NCBI GenBank assembly: GCA_019634415.1
Contig: JAHQVJ010000075.1
Location: forward strand, 1 to 62,442
Length of the DNA: 62,442 bases
From: Myxococcales bacterium
Lineage (GTDB): Bacteria; Myxococcota_A; UBA796; GCA-2862545
Reading direction: 5' to 3'
Shown here: positions 45,066 through 53,748 of the stretch, in pieces
Position numbering within the stretch: position 1 is the first letter of the stretch
Layout: each line of letters opens with the position of its first letter
Position numbers and translations under genes: made by a program
Notes under the pieces: generated by a model
What the model was told of the DNA's origin: nothing
What the model saw: only the letters and a program-made list of their open reading frames with translations
The model's database searches: none

Positions 45066-46213
45066 TGCGCATCGTCGTTCAGAAGTACGGGGGCTCGTCC
45101 GTCGCGGATCTCGACCGCATCCGCGGCGTCGCCGAGCGGATCGCCCGCACGACCGCCGATGGGACCCGAGTCGTCGCCGTGGTCTCGGCCATGGGCAACA
45201 CCACCAACGAGCTGATCGCGCTGGCGCGCAACGCGGTGGCCGATCCGGATCGCCGCGAGCTGGACATGCTGATCAGCGTGGGCGAGCGCATCACCATGGC
45301 GCTGCTGGCCATGTGCCTCAAGGACCAGGGTGTGCCCACGCGCTCCCTCACGGGCTCGCAGTCGGGCATCGTGACCGACGAGACGCACGCGGACGCCCAG
45401 GTGCTGGAGGTGCGCGCCGATCGGCTGCAGGCCGTGCTGGAGGCCGGGGAGGTGGCCATCGTGGCCGGGTTCCAGGGGGTGTCGCGGAGGCGCGAGATCA
45501 CCACCCTGGGCCGCGGGGGCTCCGACACCACGGCCGTGGTGCTGGCGGCCGCCCTGCAGGCCGAGCACGCCGAGCTTTGCAGCGACGTCGACGGCGTCTG
45601 GTCGGCGGATCCGCGCGTGGTTCCCGAGGCGACCCGCCTCGATGCCCTGGGTCTCGATCAGGCGCTGGCCCTGGCACGCGGAGGCGCCAAGGTCCTGTTC
45701 GAGGACGCCGTACGCTTCGCACGCGACCGGGGGGTGTCGTTGCTGGCCACCACCACCTTCGGTCCGGGCGCAGGCACCCGCCTGCAGCCCACGGCTCCGG
45801 TCACCGACCGAGGGGCGGTGGCCGTCACCGCCGACAGCCACCTGGTCCGAGCCACCATCTCCCCCACCGACGCCTCCACCCTCCGGGCCGTAGCCGCCGC
45901 AGGAGGGCGCGTGCGGCGACGCCTGGACAACGAGGTGCACATCGACGTGCGCAACGTGCACGGAGCGCTCCCGGTGCTCAGCGACCCGGTGGGGGTGGTG
46001 ACCGCCGTGGGCAGCGCCCTGGGGGAAGACCCAGAGGCCGTCGCTCGCGGCACCGCGGCGCTGGCCTCCGGGCTCGCGCCTGGTGCCGTGGTCCGCCAGG
46101 GGGCTGCCGGAGATGCAGCGTGGTGGCAGATCGCCCCCACCGATGCCGATCAGGCCACCCAGATCCTTCACCGCGCCCTCGTGCGATCCGAGGAGGCCAC
46201 GGCAACCCCATGA
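45065..46213 (+). CDS. lysC: Aspartokinase
   Basis: A 382-residue product starting at GTG 45065. The amino-acid-kinase core shows K-Y-G-G-S-S-V, a G-x-x-T-x-x-E-L-I-A-L-A region, F-Q-G-V-S, and L-G-R-G-G-S-D-T-T-A. The C-terminal 120 residues resemble a pair of ACT regulatory domains but with weak conservation, so feedback control may differ. It phosphorylates aspartate, first step to lysine, threonine, methionine and diaminopimelate. The next gene, a cell-wall carboxypeptidase, overlaps it by ATGA. Confidence 0.88.
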   Translation: MRIVVQKYGGSSVADLDRIRGVAERIARTTADGTRVVAVVSAMGNTTNELIALARNAVADPDRRELDMLISVGERITMALLAMCLKDQGVPTRSLTGSQSGIVTDETHADAQVLEVRADRLQAVLEAGEVAIVAGFQGVSRRREITTLGRGGSDTTAVVLAAALQAEHAELCSDVDGVWSADPRVVPEATRLDALGLDQALALARGGAKVLFEDAVRFARDRGVSLLATTTFGPGAGTRLQPTAPVTDRGAVAVTADSHLVRATISPTDASTLRAVAAAGGRVRRRLDNEVHIDVRNVHGALPVLSDPVGVVTAVGSALGEDPEAVARGTAALASGLAPGAVVRQGAAGDAAWWQIAPTDADQATQILHRALVRSEEATATP

Positions 46214-47178
46214 CCGCTCGCGTTCCCCCCCTCGTCGTCTTCCTGCTCCCCTTCCTGATGCTCGCTGCGGGCTTCGGCTGGCCGTCGGCCTCCGATGCGA
46301 CGCTGTGGATGCAGGCGGGCGCCAAGCATCGCCGGGCCTTCAGCCCGCCCCTGTGGTTCCCCGACACCGCGCACGACGAGCTGTGGGTGCTCGACACCCT
46401 CGACGGCCGGGCAAGCCACCGCTGGGGGCCCAAGGTCAACGCCCACGCCGCCATCGTGGCGGACCTCGACCGCGCCGAGATCCTGTGGGCCCGAGACCCC
46501 GACACGCCCCGCGGCGTCGCCTCGGTCACCAAGCTCGTGTCGTCCCTGGCCCTCACCGCCCGCGACGACCTGGACCTGTCGCGACGGGTCTGCATCAGCT
46601 TCGAGCAGTGGCCGTCTCGTCCCGGCGCGCGCTCCAAGTTCGAGACCGACGACTGCCACGAAGGCTGGGAGTACCTGGGAGCGGCGCTCGTGGCCTCCGA
46701 CAACCGCGGCGCCTTCGCCTTCCCCGCCATCGCCGGCACCGAGTACTTCTCCTTCGTGCACGACATGAACCTGGTGGCGCAGGACCTGGGCATGCGCGTG
46801 GCCACCTTCACCGATCCGGCCGGCATCGAAGACGACAACCGAGCCTCCGCCCGCGACATCCTCAAGGCCGTCACCGCCGTGGCGCTGCACCCCTCGCTGT
46901 CGCCCGTGGCCTCGGCCCCCTACTGGCGCATCGATCCGAGCCGCGGGCCGCGCACGCTGCACACCACCAACCGCATCGTGCGCTCCCACACCCACCGCTA
47001 CGACACCCTGGCCGCGAAGACGGGCTACACCGACACCGCGCGCTACTGCTTCGCCACCGTGGTCCAGAGCCGGCAGACCGGGCGCACCTACGGCGTGGTG
47101 GTGCTGGCCGCCCCCAGCGTGCGCTCCCGCTGGCGCGACGTGATGAACATGCTGGAGTGGGCAGAGCAGCGCACCTGA
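46210..47178 (+). CDS. D-alanyl-D-alanine carboxypeptidase (S11 family)
   Basis: A 322-residue product coupled to aspartokinase (ATGA). A hydrophobic N-terminus (8-27) serves as signal or anchor. The penicillin-binding motifs are S105-V-T-K108, S163-D-N165 and K270-T-G272, with the usual spacing. It trims terminal D-alanine from peptidoglycan side chains in the periplasm. Unlike PBP5, it lacks an obvious C-terminal amphipathic anchor; it ends directly after the catalytic domain. Confidence 0.88.
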   Translation: MTARVPPLVVFLLPFLMLAAGFGWPSASDATLWMQAGAKHRRAFSPPLWFPDTAHDELWVLDTLDGRASHRWGPKVNAHAAIVADLDRAEILWARDPDTPRGVASVTKLVSSLALTARDDLDLSRRVCISFEQWPSRPGARSKFETDDCHEGWEYLGAALVASDNRGAFAFPAIAGTEYFSFVHDMNLVAQDLGMRVATFTDPAGIEDDNRASARDILKAVTAVALHPSLSPVASAPYWRIDPSRGPRTLHTTNRIVRSHTHRYDTLAAKTGYTDTARYCFATVVQSRQTGRTYGVVVLAAPSVRSRWRDVMNMLEWAEQRT

Positions 47179-47181
47179 GCG

Positions 47182-48000
47182 CTATCGAATGGTCACCGCG
47201 TGCAGATACAGCTGGCGCGTCTCGTTCTGCGGCAGCGGCGTGGCGTGCTCGAGCACGATGCGCGTGATCGAGCCGCGGTCGAGGGCGAGGCTCGCCGGCT
47301 CCCCCACACCCAGATCCGAGCGCACCTCGAGCAGCTCCTCGAAGCGAATCGCCAGCTGCATGCGCACCCCTGCCGCCAACCGAATGGGCTCCTCCTGCCC
47401 GTACAGACGCCCCACCTCGTCCACCACGTAGGCTCGGAGTACCGCCGGTGCCTGCACGCTCGTGACCCCAAGCTCCAGCACCTCGGGCGGCGGCTCCGGC
47501 CGGCGAACCCCCATCACCAGGCGGTCGCTGCGCCCCATCTGCGAGGTGGTGGTCCACATCAAGGCGGGGTCGCCGTTCGGGCTCAGGGCGAGCTTGATGG
47601 AGCCCAGATCCTGCACCGCAGAGGGATGGAACACACCGTGGTTGGCGCGATCGAAGGTCCAGGTGACCGGAAGCTCGTCCACCGAGGCCAGATCGATCTC
47701 CATGGTCTCGTGGAGCAGGCGGCAGCGCTGCGGGCAGGTGCCAGAGCGGATCCCTTCCAGCAGCACCTCCCGTGCCTCCTCGTAGCGGCCCAGATCGTAG
47801 AGCACGCGCCCCCACAGGAACACGGCATCTGCCCGCGCCACGCCATCCACGGCCTCGTCCTGGGCCAGGCGCATGTAGCGCACCCGCGCACCCTCCAGGT
47901 CGCCGTAGAGCACCTCCTCCGCCATGCCCTGCTGCAGCTGGGACAGGGCTGACTGGGCGGCGGCCTCGGGGCACCACAGCGCCCACAGCAGCGCCGACAT
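47182..48000 (-). CDS. Secreted TPR-like protein of the response-regulator operon
   Basis: A 272-residue product whose ATG shares a base with the upstream regulator stop (TGATG). The N-terminus M-S-A-L-L-W-A-L-W-C-P-E-A-A-A-Q looks like a short signal cleaved after A-A-A, without basic residues. An Asp/Arg TPR-like segment lies at 20-85, followed by a beta-rich C-terminal domain with a strand pattern (V-L-E-L-G-V-T-S-V-Q, R-A-Y-V-V-D-E-V-G-R). It is likely periplasmic and may be a signal-input or output partner of the two-component pair. No family identified. Confidence 0.6.
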   Translation of the reverse strand: MSALLWALWCPEAAAQSALSQLQQGMAEEVLYGDLEGARVRYMRLAQDEAVDGVARADAVFLWGRVLYDLGRYEEAREVLLEGIRSGTCPQRCRLLHETMEIDLASVDELPVTWTFDRANHGVFHPSAVQDLGSIKLALSPNGDPALMWTTTSQMGRSDRLVMGVRRPEPPPEVLELGVTSVQAPAVLRAYVVDEVGRLYGQEEPIRLAAGVRMQLAIRFEELLEVRSDLGVGEPASLALDRGSITRIVLEHATPLPQNETRQLYLHAVTIR

Positions 48001-48698
48001 CAGCCCTCCTGGGCGATGAACCGGTAGCCCACGCCGTGCAGCGTCTCGATGAAGCGTGGGCTCGCCGCGTCGTCGCGCAGCTTCTTGCGCACGTTGAGGA
48101 TGTGGGTGTCCACCGTGCGGGTGGTGACGTTGGGCGAGTATCGCCAGATCCCCGTGAGCAGCTCCCCGCGCGGCAGCACCTTGCCCCGGTGCTCGATCAG
48201 GTAGCGCAGCAGCTCCTGCTCGCGGTTCGACAGGCGCTCCTCGTCGGACCCCTCGTGGCGGATCACGTAGTTGTCGAGATCGACCTCCACCGGACCGAAC
48301 CGGTAGACCGAGCGAGCCCCGCCCGTGCGGCGGAGCACGGCGTCCACGCGGGCCTTCAGCTCGTGGAGGCTGAAGGGTTTGGTCACGTAGTCGTCGGCGC
48401 CCACCTCGAAGCCGAGCAGCTTGTCTTGCTCCGCGGTGCGAGCCGTGAGGAAGATCACGGGCCCCTCGTAGGACTCGTCGCGCAGCGACTTGCATACGTC
48501 GAACCCGGACTTGTCGGGCTCGGGGCCCTCGTTGAGCATCACGTCGAGCACCACGACGTCGGGCGGAAACCGCTGGAAGCTCTCGATGGCCTCCGTCATG
48601 GATCGTGCGGACTGCACGTCGAAGCCTTGGTCCACGAAGAACCGCTCCACCGTGCTCAGCACGGCTTGCTCGTCTTCGACGAAGAGGATCCGGGGCAT
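48000..48698 (-). CDS. OmpR/PhoB-family response regulator
   Basis: A 232-residue product: receiver domain with D9/E10, D52 as phosphoacceptor and K in the D-Y-V-T-K-P segment, then a winged helix-turn-helix DNA-binding domain (about 135-230, with G-Y-R-F at the end). The loop after D52 is about six residues longer than usual (V-M-L-N-E-G-P-E-P-D-K-S-G-F-D). It is coupled to the kinase (TGATG). The regulated genes are not visible; the adjacent TPR protein is one candidate. Confidence 0.92.
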   Translation of the reverse strand: MPRILFVEDEQAVLSTVERFFVDQGFDVQSARSMTEAIESFQRFPPDVVVLDVMLNEGPEPDKSGFDVCKSLRDESYEGPVIFLTARTAEQDKLLGFEVGADDYVTKPFSLHELKARVDAVLRRTGGARSVYRFGPVEVDLDNYVIRHEGSDEERLSNREQELLRYLIEHRGKVLPRGELLTGIWRYSPNVTTRTVDTHILNVRKKLRDDAASPRFIETLHGVGYRFIAQEG

Positions 48699-50794
48699 CA
48701 GGCTGGCTCTCCCGCCCCGTCGGGGGGCTCGAAGGGAAGGGTGATGATGAAGCTGGCGCCCCGGCCCGGAGCACTCTCCACCCGAATGGTGCCTCCATGA
48801 GCTTCCACGATGTAGCGCACGATGGCAAGGCCGATACCCGTGCCCTTCTGCCGGCGAACCATGGGATCCGACGAGCGAAAGAAGTCGTCGAACACCGACT
48901 CTTGCTCGTCGGGTCCGATCCCGCGACCACGGTCCTGGACGCAGATTTCGACACCGTCTTCACGAGGTTCCACCGCGACACGCACGTATCGACCCTCCGC
49001 GCCGTATTTTGCCGCGTTGGACAGCAGGTTGGTCAACACCTGACCCAGCGCTTCCCGATCGATCCAAAGCGGAGGCAGATCCTCCGGAAGTTCCATCACC
49101 ACGGCGACGCCGAGGGCCTCGAAGCTGGAGCGGGCCGACTCCACGGCGGCGACCACCACGGGCACGGGGTCGTCGGGTCGCAGGTGATATCGCTTGGCCC
49201 CGCGCTCGATGGCGGCGAAGTCGAGCACGTTGTCGACCAGTCGGCTCAGGCGCTCCGACTCCCGCACGATGGCGTCGAAGTGCTCCTGCATGTCGGGGCC
49301 TGGCTGGGCGAGACCCAGCTGCAGCGCCTCTCCCTTCAGGCGGATCTGAGTGATGGGCGAGCGCAGCTCGTGGCTGACGTTGGCCGCGAAGTCGGCTCGC
49401 TGGCGAGCGCCGTCCACCTCCAGCGCGATCATGCGCGCCACGAGATAGGCCCCCACCACCAGCACGAACACCGCCGTGAGCACCACCCCCACGCGCACCG
49501 TGCGCCGCCGGTTGTTGGACACGCGCAGGGCCTCGAGGTCCGACGGCTGCACCACCAGCGACACCAGCGGCAGCCAGGGGCCGAGGGAACGCACGGCGAA
49601 GGCTCCCTCCGGCGGCTCACCGATGACCCGCAGTCGAGCCGTGAGATCGGGCTCGGCCTCGCTGCGACGACGCACCGCTGTGTCGAGCTCGTCGCGCAGG
49701 TCGTCGATGGAGAAGGAGAAGGCGAACACGTCCTCGGACACACGCACCAGCGCCCACACCGCCGCCGAGCCTGCGTTCGCACCGAGGTAGCGGAACTGAC
49801 GCTCGGCAGGAACGCGGTAGTAGACTCCGTCGAGCTCGTGGAGCACGCGAGCCGCCCACTGCAGCTGCTCCACCTGCCGATTGAGCTGCGAGCGACGTGC
49901 TGCGAGCCACTCTCGCTCCGATCGACCCGACAGCAGACGGATCGCCTCCCGCGCCAGGGCGGCCTCCCCGGGCTGACCGATCTCCCACTGCCGAACACTG
50001 AGCAGATCGACGACCAGATCCTCCATCGCGTCGCGGGCCTCGTCGGAGCCCCGTCCCCGCCGCTGGGCCAGCCGCATCGCGATCTCGTTGACCTTGAAGG
50101 CGCCCACGGTGCTCATCAGGAAGCCGTGCCGCCCGCGAACCCCCGGAAACTCCTCGGCCAGCCGCGTCGCGGCCTGTTTCGCGGCCCCGAAGCGCCGAGC
50201 CGCCATGTGGGCCCGCACTTGCCCCAGCACCGCCTCGGCACGCAGGCCAGGCCGAACGCTCTCCCGCTCCACGGCTCGCCAGGCCCCCGCCGCACGAAAC
50301 GGCTCCCTGAGCTCGAGCTGCTGGGCCGCCCTGGCGTCTCGACGCCACGCCGGGGAGGGCTGGGCCAACGGGGCGCGCCGGGGCAGCGCGAAGGGGGCCA
50401 CGAGCTTGCCCGAGCCATCGAACTTGAACGCCGCCCGTAGGTAGGGAGACAGCTCCCTCGGGTTCACGCTCGGCGAGCCACCCGCGTCCAGCCGGGCCAG
50501 GGCCACCTGCTCGAAGCGCCCGAAGATCTCCTCCACGTCCGCGTAGATGCTCGTCGCCACCCCGCGTGCTCGCGCCCGGAGATCGGCGTCCAACGACAGC
50601 TCCTCGCTCCGCACCGTGGTGAGCGCCTGGTAGGCGAGGAATCCGGTGGGTAGGAGCATGAGCACGGCGAACACGCCAGCGAAGCGGAGCGAGGACTCCA
50701 CGTGGCGAAGGTCCTGCATCGCCCGGACCTCACCTCGACGGCGGCCGAGCAGCGCCACCGCCCATCGGCGTAGGGTGTCCCGTACGAAGACCAT
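48698..50794 (-). CDS. Large sensor histidine kinase with long periplasmic segment
   Basis: A 698-residue product from ATG 50794. A first membrane helix lies near 36-58 and a second at about 415-440, enclosing about 350 residues of periplasmic sensor. A short linker, the dimerisation domain with S-H-E-L-R-S-P-I and an ATPase domain with N-L-L-S-N-A-A-K-Y, D-R-G-R-G-I and G-T-G-I-G-L follow. The sensor region has no recognisable fold and is Arg/Ala-rich and helical. It starts 42 bp from the divergent protease gene; both probably share a promoter region. Confidence 0.88.
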   Translation of the reverse strand: MVFVRDTLRRWAVALLGRRRGEVRAMQDLRHVESSLRFAGVFAVLMLLPTGFLAYQALTTVRSEELSLDADLRARARGVATSIYADVEEIFGRFEQVALARLDAGGSPSVNPRELSPYLRAAFKFDGSGKLVAPFALPRRAPLAQPSPAWRRDARAAQQLELREPFRAAGAWRAVERESVRPGLRAEAVLGQVRAHMAARRFGAAKQAATRLAEEFPGVRGRHGFLMSTVGAFKVNEIAMRLAQRRGRGSDEARDAMEDLVVDLLSVRQWEIGQPGEAALAREAIRLLSGRSEREWLAARRSQLNRQVEQLQWAARVLHELDGVYYRVPAERQFRYLGANAGSAAVWALVRVSEDVFAFSFSIDDLRDELDTAVRRRSEAEPDLTARLRVIGEPPEGAFAVRSLGPWLPLVSLVVQPSDLEALRVSNNRRRTVRVGVVLTAVFVLVVGAYLVARMIALEVDGARQRADFAANVSHELRSPITQIRLKGEALQLGLAQPGPDMQEHFDAIVRESERLSRLVDNVLDFAAIERGAKRYHLRPDDPVPVVVAAVESARSSFEALGVAVVMELPEDLPPLWIDREALGQVLTNLLSNAAKYGAEGRYVRVAVEPREDGVEICVQDRGRGIGPDEQESVFDDFFRSSDPMVRRQKGTGIGLAIVRYIVEAHGGTIRVESAPGRGASFIITLPFEPPDGAGEPA

Positions 50795-50836
50795 GAAGCG
50801 AACAGATATCGCGGAACGCGCCAAGAGGAGGCCGAG

Positions 50837-53155
50837 TTGCCCACGACCCCGGTACCGCCAGAGGAGCTGCGCTGGACCTGCCCACCGTCCGCGCTGCCCT
50901 TTCGCACCACGGCGGACCTGCCCACCGACCACCGCGTGGTGGGGCAGGCCACCGCCGCCGAGGCCCTGCGCTTCGGCCTGTCCATCGACGCACCGGGCCA
51001 CAACGTGTACGTGCGCGGCGCGCCGGGCACGGGGCGCAGGACGCTGACGCTGGAGGTGCTCCAGGACCTGGTGCCCACCACGGAGCCGCCCGGGGATCGG
51101 GTGTTCGTCTACAACTTCGCCGAGCCGAACCAGCCCCGCCTGCTCACCCTTCCCCCCGGTGACGGTCCCCTGCTCCGCGAGCAGGCCGAAGCACTGACCC
51201 GGTTCGTGCTGGAGGAGCTCGCCCAGCTCGTCGACAGCGACAGCCTGAGGGCCCGGGTGCGCAAGGTGGAGGCCGCCACGAACCAGCGCATGGGCCACAT
51301 CACGAGCCCCTTCGAGGCGTCTCTGTCGGAGGCGGGGCTGTCGCTGGTGGGCATCGAGAGCGAGGAGGGCTCCAAGCCCGCCATCCTGCCCGTGGTGGAG
51401 GGCCAGGTGATGCCCTTCGAGGAGCTGCGGTCGGCCCAGACGGACGAGGACGCCTCCGCGCACATCGAAGCGCTGGAGGCCAAGGCAGAGGAGATGCTCG
51501 TCGAGTTCGGCCGCATCTCGAGCCAGCTCACGGCGGTCCGGCGGGAGTCCCACGCCGTGGTCCAGCAGCTGGTGCAGGAGGAGACGCAGAGCCTGCTCGA
51601 GGACCTGTACGGCCACGTGGCGGAGCGCTTCGCCGCGGCGGAGACGTGGATCGAGGAGGTGTTCGACGACGTCTGCGCCCATGTGGAGTCCTTCTCCGAC
51701 ACGCCGGCCCTGGCGGAGCGCTACCGGGTCAACGTGCTGCGCACGGCCGCCGCCGAGGCCCCGCGCGCCGTGGTCGTGGAGAACGCCCCCACGGTGCAGC
51801 GGCTCCTGGGCGGGGTCGACGTCGGCGAGCGAGGGGGCTCGGAGGCCCCCCACCTCGGGATCCACGCCGGCGCGTTGGTGAAGGCCGACGGCGGCACGCT
51901 GGTGCTGGACGCCCGGGAGGTGCTGAGCGAGCCCGGCGCGTGGGGCGCGCTGAAGCGGGCGCTGCGCTCCGGCACCATCGAGCTCACCCCCCAGGAGGCC
52001 AGCGCCAGCACCCTGCGCGCCCCGCACCTGCGGCCCAGCGCCATCCCGTTCCGGGCCAAGGTGGTGCTCATCGGAGGCGCCGACGTCTGGGCGTCGCTGG
52101 ACCACCAGGACCCCGACTTCCCCCATCTCTTCAAGGTCCTGGTGGATCTCGACTCGCTGATCCACCGCGACGCGGCGTGCATCGCCATGTACAGCCAGAT
52201 GGTGGCCCGGCTGGTGACCAAGGAGTCGCTGCCCCCCTTCACCGCGGCGGCCGTGGCAGGGCTCGTGGAGCACGGCGCGCGGGTCGCTTCCCAGGAGGGT
52301 CGCCTCACCGCGCGCTTCGGCCGCATCGCCGACCTCGCTCGCGAGGCCGCCTTCCTGGCCCGCCAGCGGGGCGCCGAGGAGGTCGATGGCGGCGATGTGA
52401 CCGAGACCATCGACGCAGGCAAGCGCCGGGCGGACCTGCCCGGGCGTCGCTTCCGCGAGCGGATCGCCTCGGGCATGGTGCAGATCGAGACCACGGGCAC
52501 GCGCCAGGGCCAGGTCAACGGCCTCGCCGTGGTCCGGGCAGGCCCCCTGTCGTACGGCTTCCCCATGCGGATCACCGCCACGGTGGGGGCCGGGCAGGAC
52601 GGTGCTGTGCACCTGCAGCGCGAGGCCATGCTGTCGGGTCAGATCCACACCAAGGGCTTCCTGACGGTCAAGGGCCTGCTGCGGCACCTGCTCTCCGTGG
52701 ACCATCCGCTCGCCTTCGACGCCAGCATCACCCACGAGCAGTCCTACGGTGGCGTCGACGGTGACTCGGCCTCGGCCGCCGAGTTCGTGTGCTTGATGAG
52801 CGCCCTCACCGGCCTGCCCGCCCGCCAGGGCCTCGCCATCACCGGCGCCATCGACCAGCACGGGAACGTGCTGCCCGTGGGCGCCGTCGACGAGAAGATC
52901 GAGGGCTTCTTCGACGCGACCGCGGCCCAGGAGTCCGCCGACGGAATCCACGGCGTGATCGTGCCCGAGGTGGGCGTGGGAGATCTGCAGCTGCGACCCG
53001 ACGTGGTGGAGGCGTGCCGCGCCGGGCGGTTCCAGGTGTTCGCCGTTCGCCGCATCGAGCAAGCCCTGGAGCTCCTCCTGGAGCAGGCACCCGACGCCGT
53101 GGTGGCGCGCGCCGTGGAGCGCGCGGGCGAGCTGTGGCGCGCGAGCACGCCATGA
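50837..53155 (+). CDS. LonB/AAA_32-type ATP-dependent protease
   Basis: A 772-residue product. The start is a TTG with a GAGGAGG ribosome-binding site. The N-terminal AAA_32-like region has a degenerate Walker A (G-A-P-G-T-G-R-R-T, Arg for Lys) and a later F-E-A-S-L-S-E-A coiled region; the C-terminal S16 Lon proteolytic domain keeps the Ser/Lys dyad, with S644 in D-G-D-S-A and K687 in V-D-E-K. This family has weak or degenerate ATP sites. Its role is protein quality control or regulated turnover. It is coupled to the diheme protein gene by ATGA. Confidence 0.85.
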   Translation: MPTTPVPPEELRWTCPPSALPFRTTADLPTDHRVVGQATAAEALRFGLSIDAPGHNVYVRGAPGTGRRTLTLEVLQDLVPTTEPPGDRVFVYNFAEPNQPRLLTLPPGDGPLLREQAEALTRFVLEELAQLVDSDSLRARVRKVEAATNQRMGHITSPFEASLSEAGLSLVGIESEEGSKPAILPVVEGQVMPFEELRSAQTDEDASAHIEALEAKAEEMLVEFGRISSQLTAVRRESHAVVQQLVQEETQSLLEDLYGHVAERFAAAETWIEEVFDDVCAHVESFSDTPALAERYRVNVLRTAAAEAPRAVVVENAPTVQRLLGGVDVGERGGSEAPHLGIHAGALVKADGGTLVLDAREVLSEPGAWGALKRALRSGTIELTPQEASASTLRAPHLRPSAIPFRAKVVLIGGADVWASLDHQDPDFPHLFKVLVDLDSLIHRDAACIAMYSQMVARLVTKESLPPFTAAAVAGLVEHGARVASQEGRLTARFGRIADLAREAAFLARQRGAEEVDGGDVTETIDAGKRRADLPGRRFRERIASGMVQIETTGTRQGQVNGLAVVRAGPLSYGFPMRITATVGAGQDGAVHLQREAMLSGQIHTKGFLTVKGLLRHLLSVDHPLAFDASITHEQSYGGVDGDSASAAEFVCLMSALTGLPARQGLAITGAIDQHGNVLPVGAVDEKIEGFFDATAAQESADGIHGVIVPEVGVGDLQLRPDVVEACRAGRFQVFAVRRIEQALELLLEQAPDAVVARAVERAGELWRASTP

Positions 53156-53748
53156 CCTGGCTGCTGTGGGCAGGATGCAGCTGGGGCCCCACCGAGGAGC
53201 CTCCCGCGCCGGCGCCCCCCCCAGGCCACGTGGCGGGGTGGGACGCGCTGGTCCGGTCCGTGGCTCGAGGGGACGTGGACACGAGCCAGGTCCATGCCCG
53301 CGATCTCACGCTGGGCTCGGTGGACGACACCCACGACAGCGCCACCTCGCTGGGAGCAGCCCTGGGCTTCCTGCAGGTGGCTGGCGACGGCGAGGACCTG
53401 GCCATGGGGTTGGTCCAGGCGCTGCAGGCTTGCGGCGCGTGCCATGCCGCCCGAGGTGTTCAGCCGCTGTCCGATCCCCCTGCCGCCACGCACCACGCCA
53501 CAGCCGCCGAGCGTGCCGCCTGGGGGGTCGTCTTCTCGGTGGACCTGCCCCTGGCGGTCACCGAGGTACCCGACGGACTGCGCGACGCCTGGGACGCTCC
53601 CGAAGGCCCGCAGCCGAAGGCGAGGGCCCAGGGGATGGGTCGCGCGACGGAGCCGCGCGGGATTCCAGACCGCATGCCGTCCGTGCTGGGCTCCTGCCAC
53701 CGCTGCCACGTGGACGAGGCCGCTACAGGCGCTCCATCCACTGAGTGA
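53152..53748 (+). CDS. Small c-type diheme protein with a repeat insertion
   Basis: A 198-residue product coupled to the Lon-like protease gene. A short signal without basic residues (M-T-W-L-L-W-A-G-C) suggests a lipoprotein. Two haem-binding motifs are C94-G-A-C-H98 and C182-H-R-C-H186. Residues 151-172 (E-G-P-Q-P-K start) are encoded by the structured repeat described at 53602-53666 and look like an insert just before the second haem site. It resembles periplasmic c-type electron carriers. No Met ligand is assigned. Its end overlaps the convergent Clp-N gene by 26 nt. Confidence 0.72.
   Translation: MTWLLWAGCSWGPTEEPPAPAPPPGHVAGWDALVRSVARGDVDTSQVHARDLTLGSVDDTHDSATSLGAALGFLQVAGDGEDLAMGLVQALQACGACHAARGVQPLSDPPAATHHATAAERAAWGVVFSVDLPLAVTEVPDGLRDAWDAPEGPQPKARAQGMGRATEPRGIPDRMPSVLGSCHRCHVDEAATGAPSTE
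53602..53666 (+). repeat. Two-hairpin repeat, copy A
   Basis: Copy A of a 65-nt element found again exactly 900 nt downstream at 54502-54566, 55 of 65 bases identical. It contains hairpin 1 (GCCC 53606, GCC 53613, GGC 53619, GGGC 53624) and hairpin 2 (GCGCG 53642-53646 with CGCGC 53654-53658, plus an outer 5-bp stem with one G-T pair to GATTCC 53661-53666). It is inside the diheme protein gene and keeps the reading frame open. Confidence 0.8.

Noticed and set aside
48698..53062. Very long open frame on the minus strand across the kinase and the Lon-like protease
   Set aside because: Beyond 50794 it is only the antisense of the protease gene; the real kinase starts at ATG 50794.
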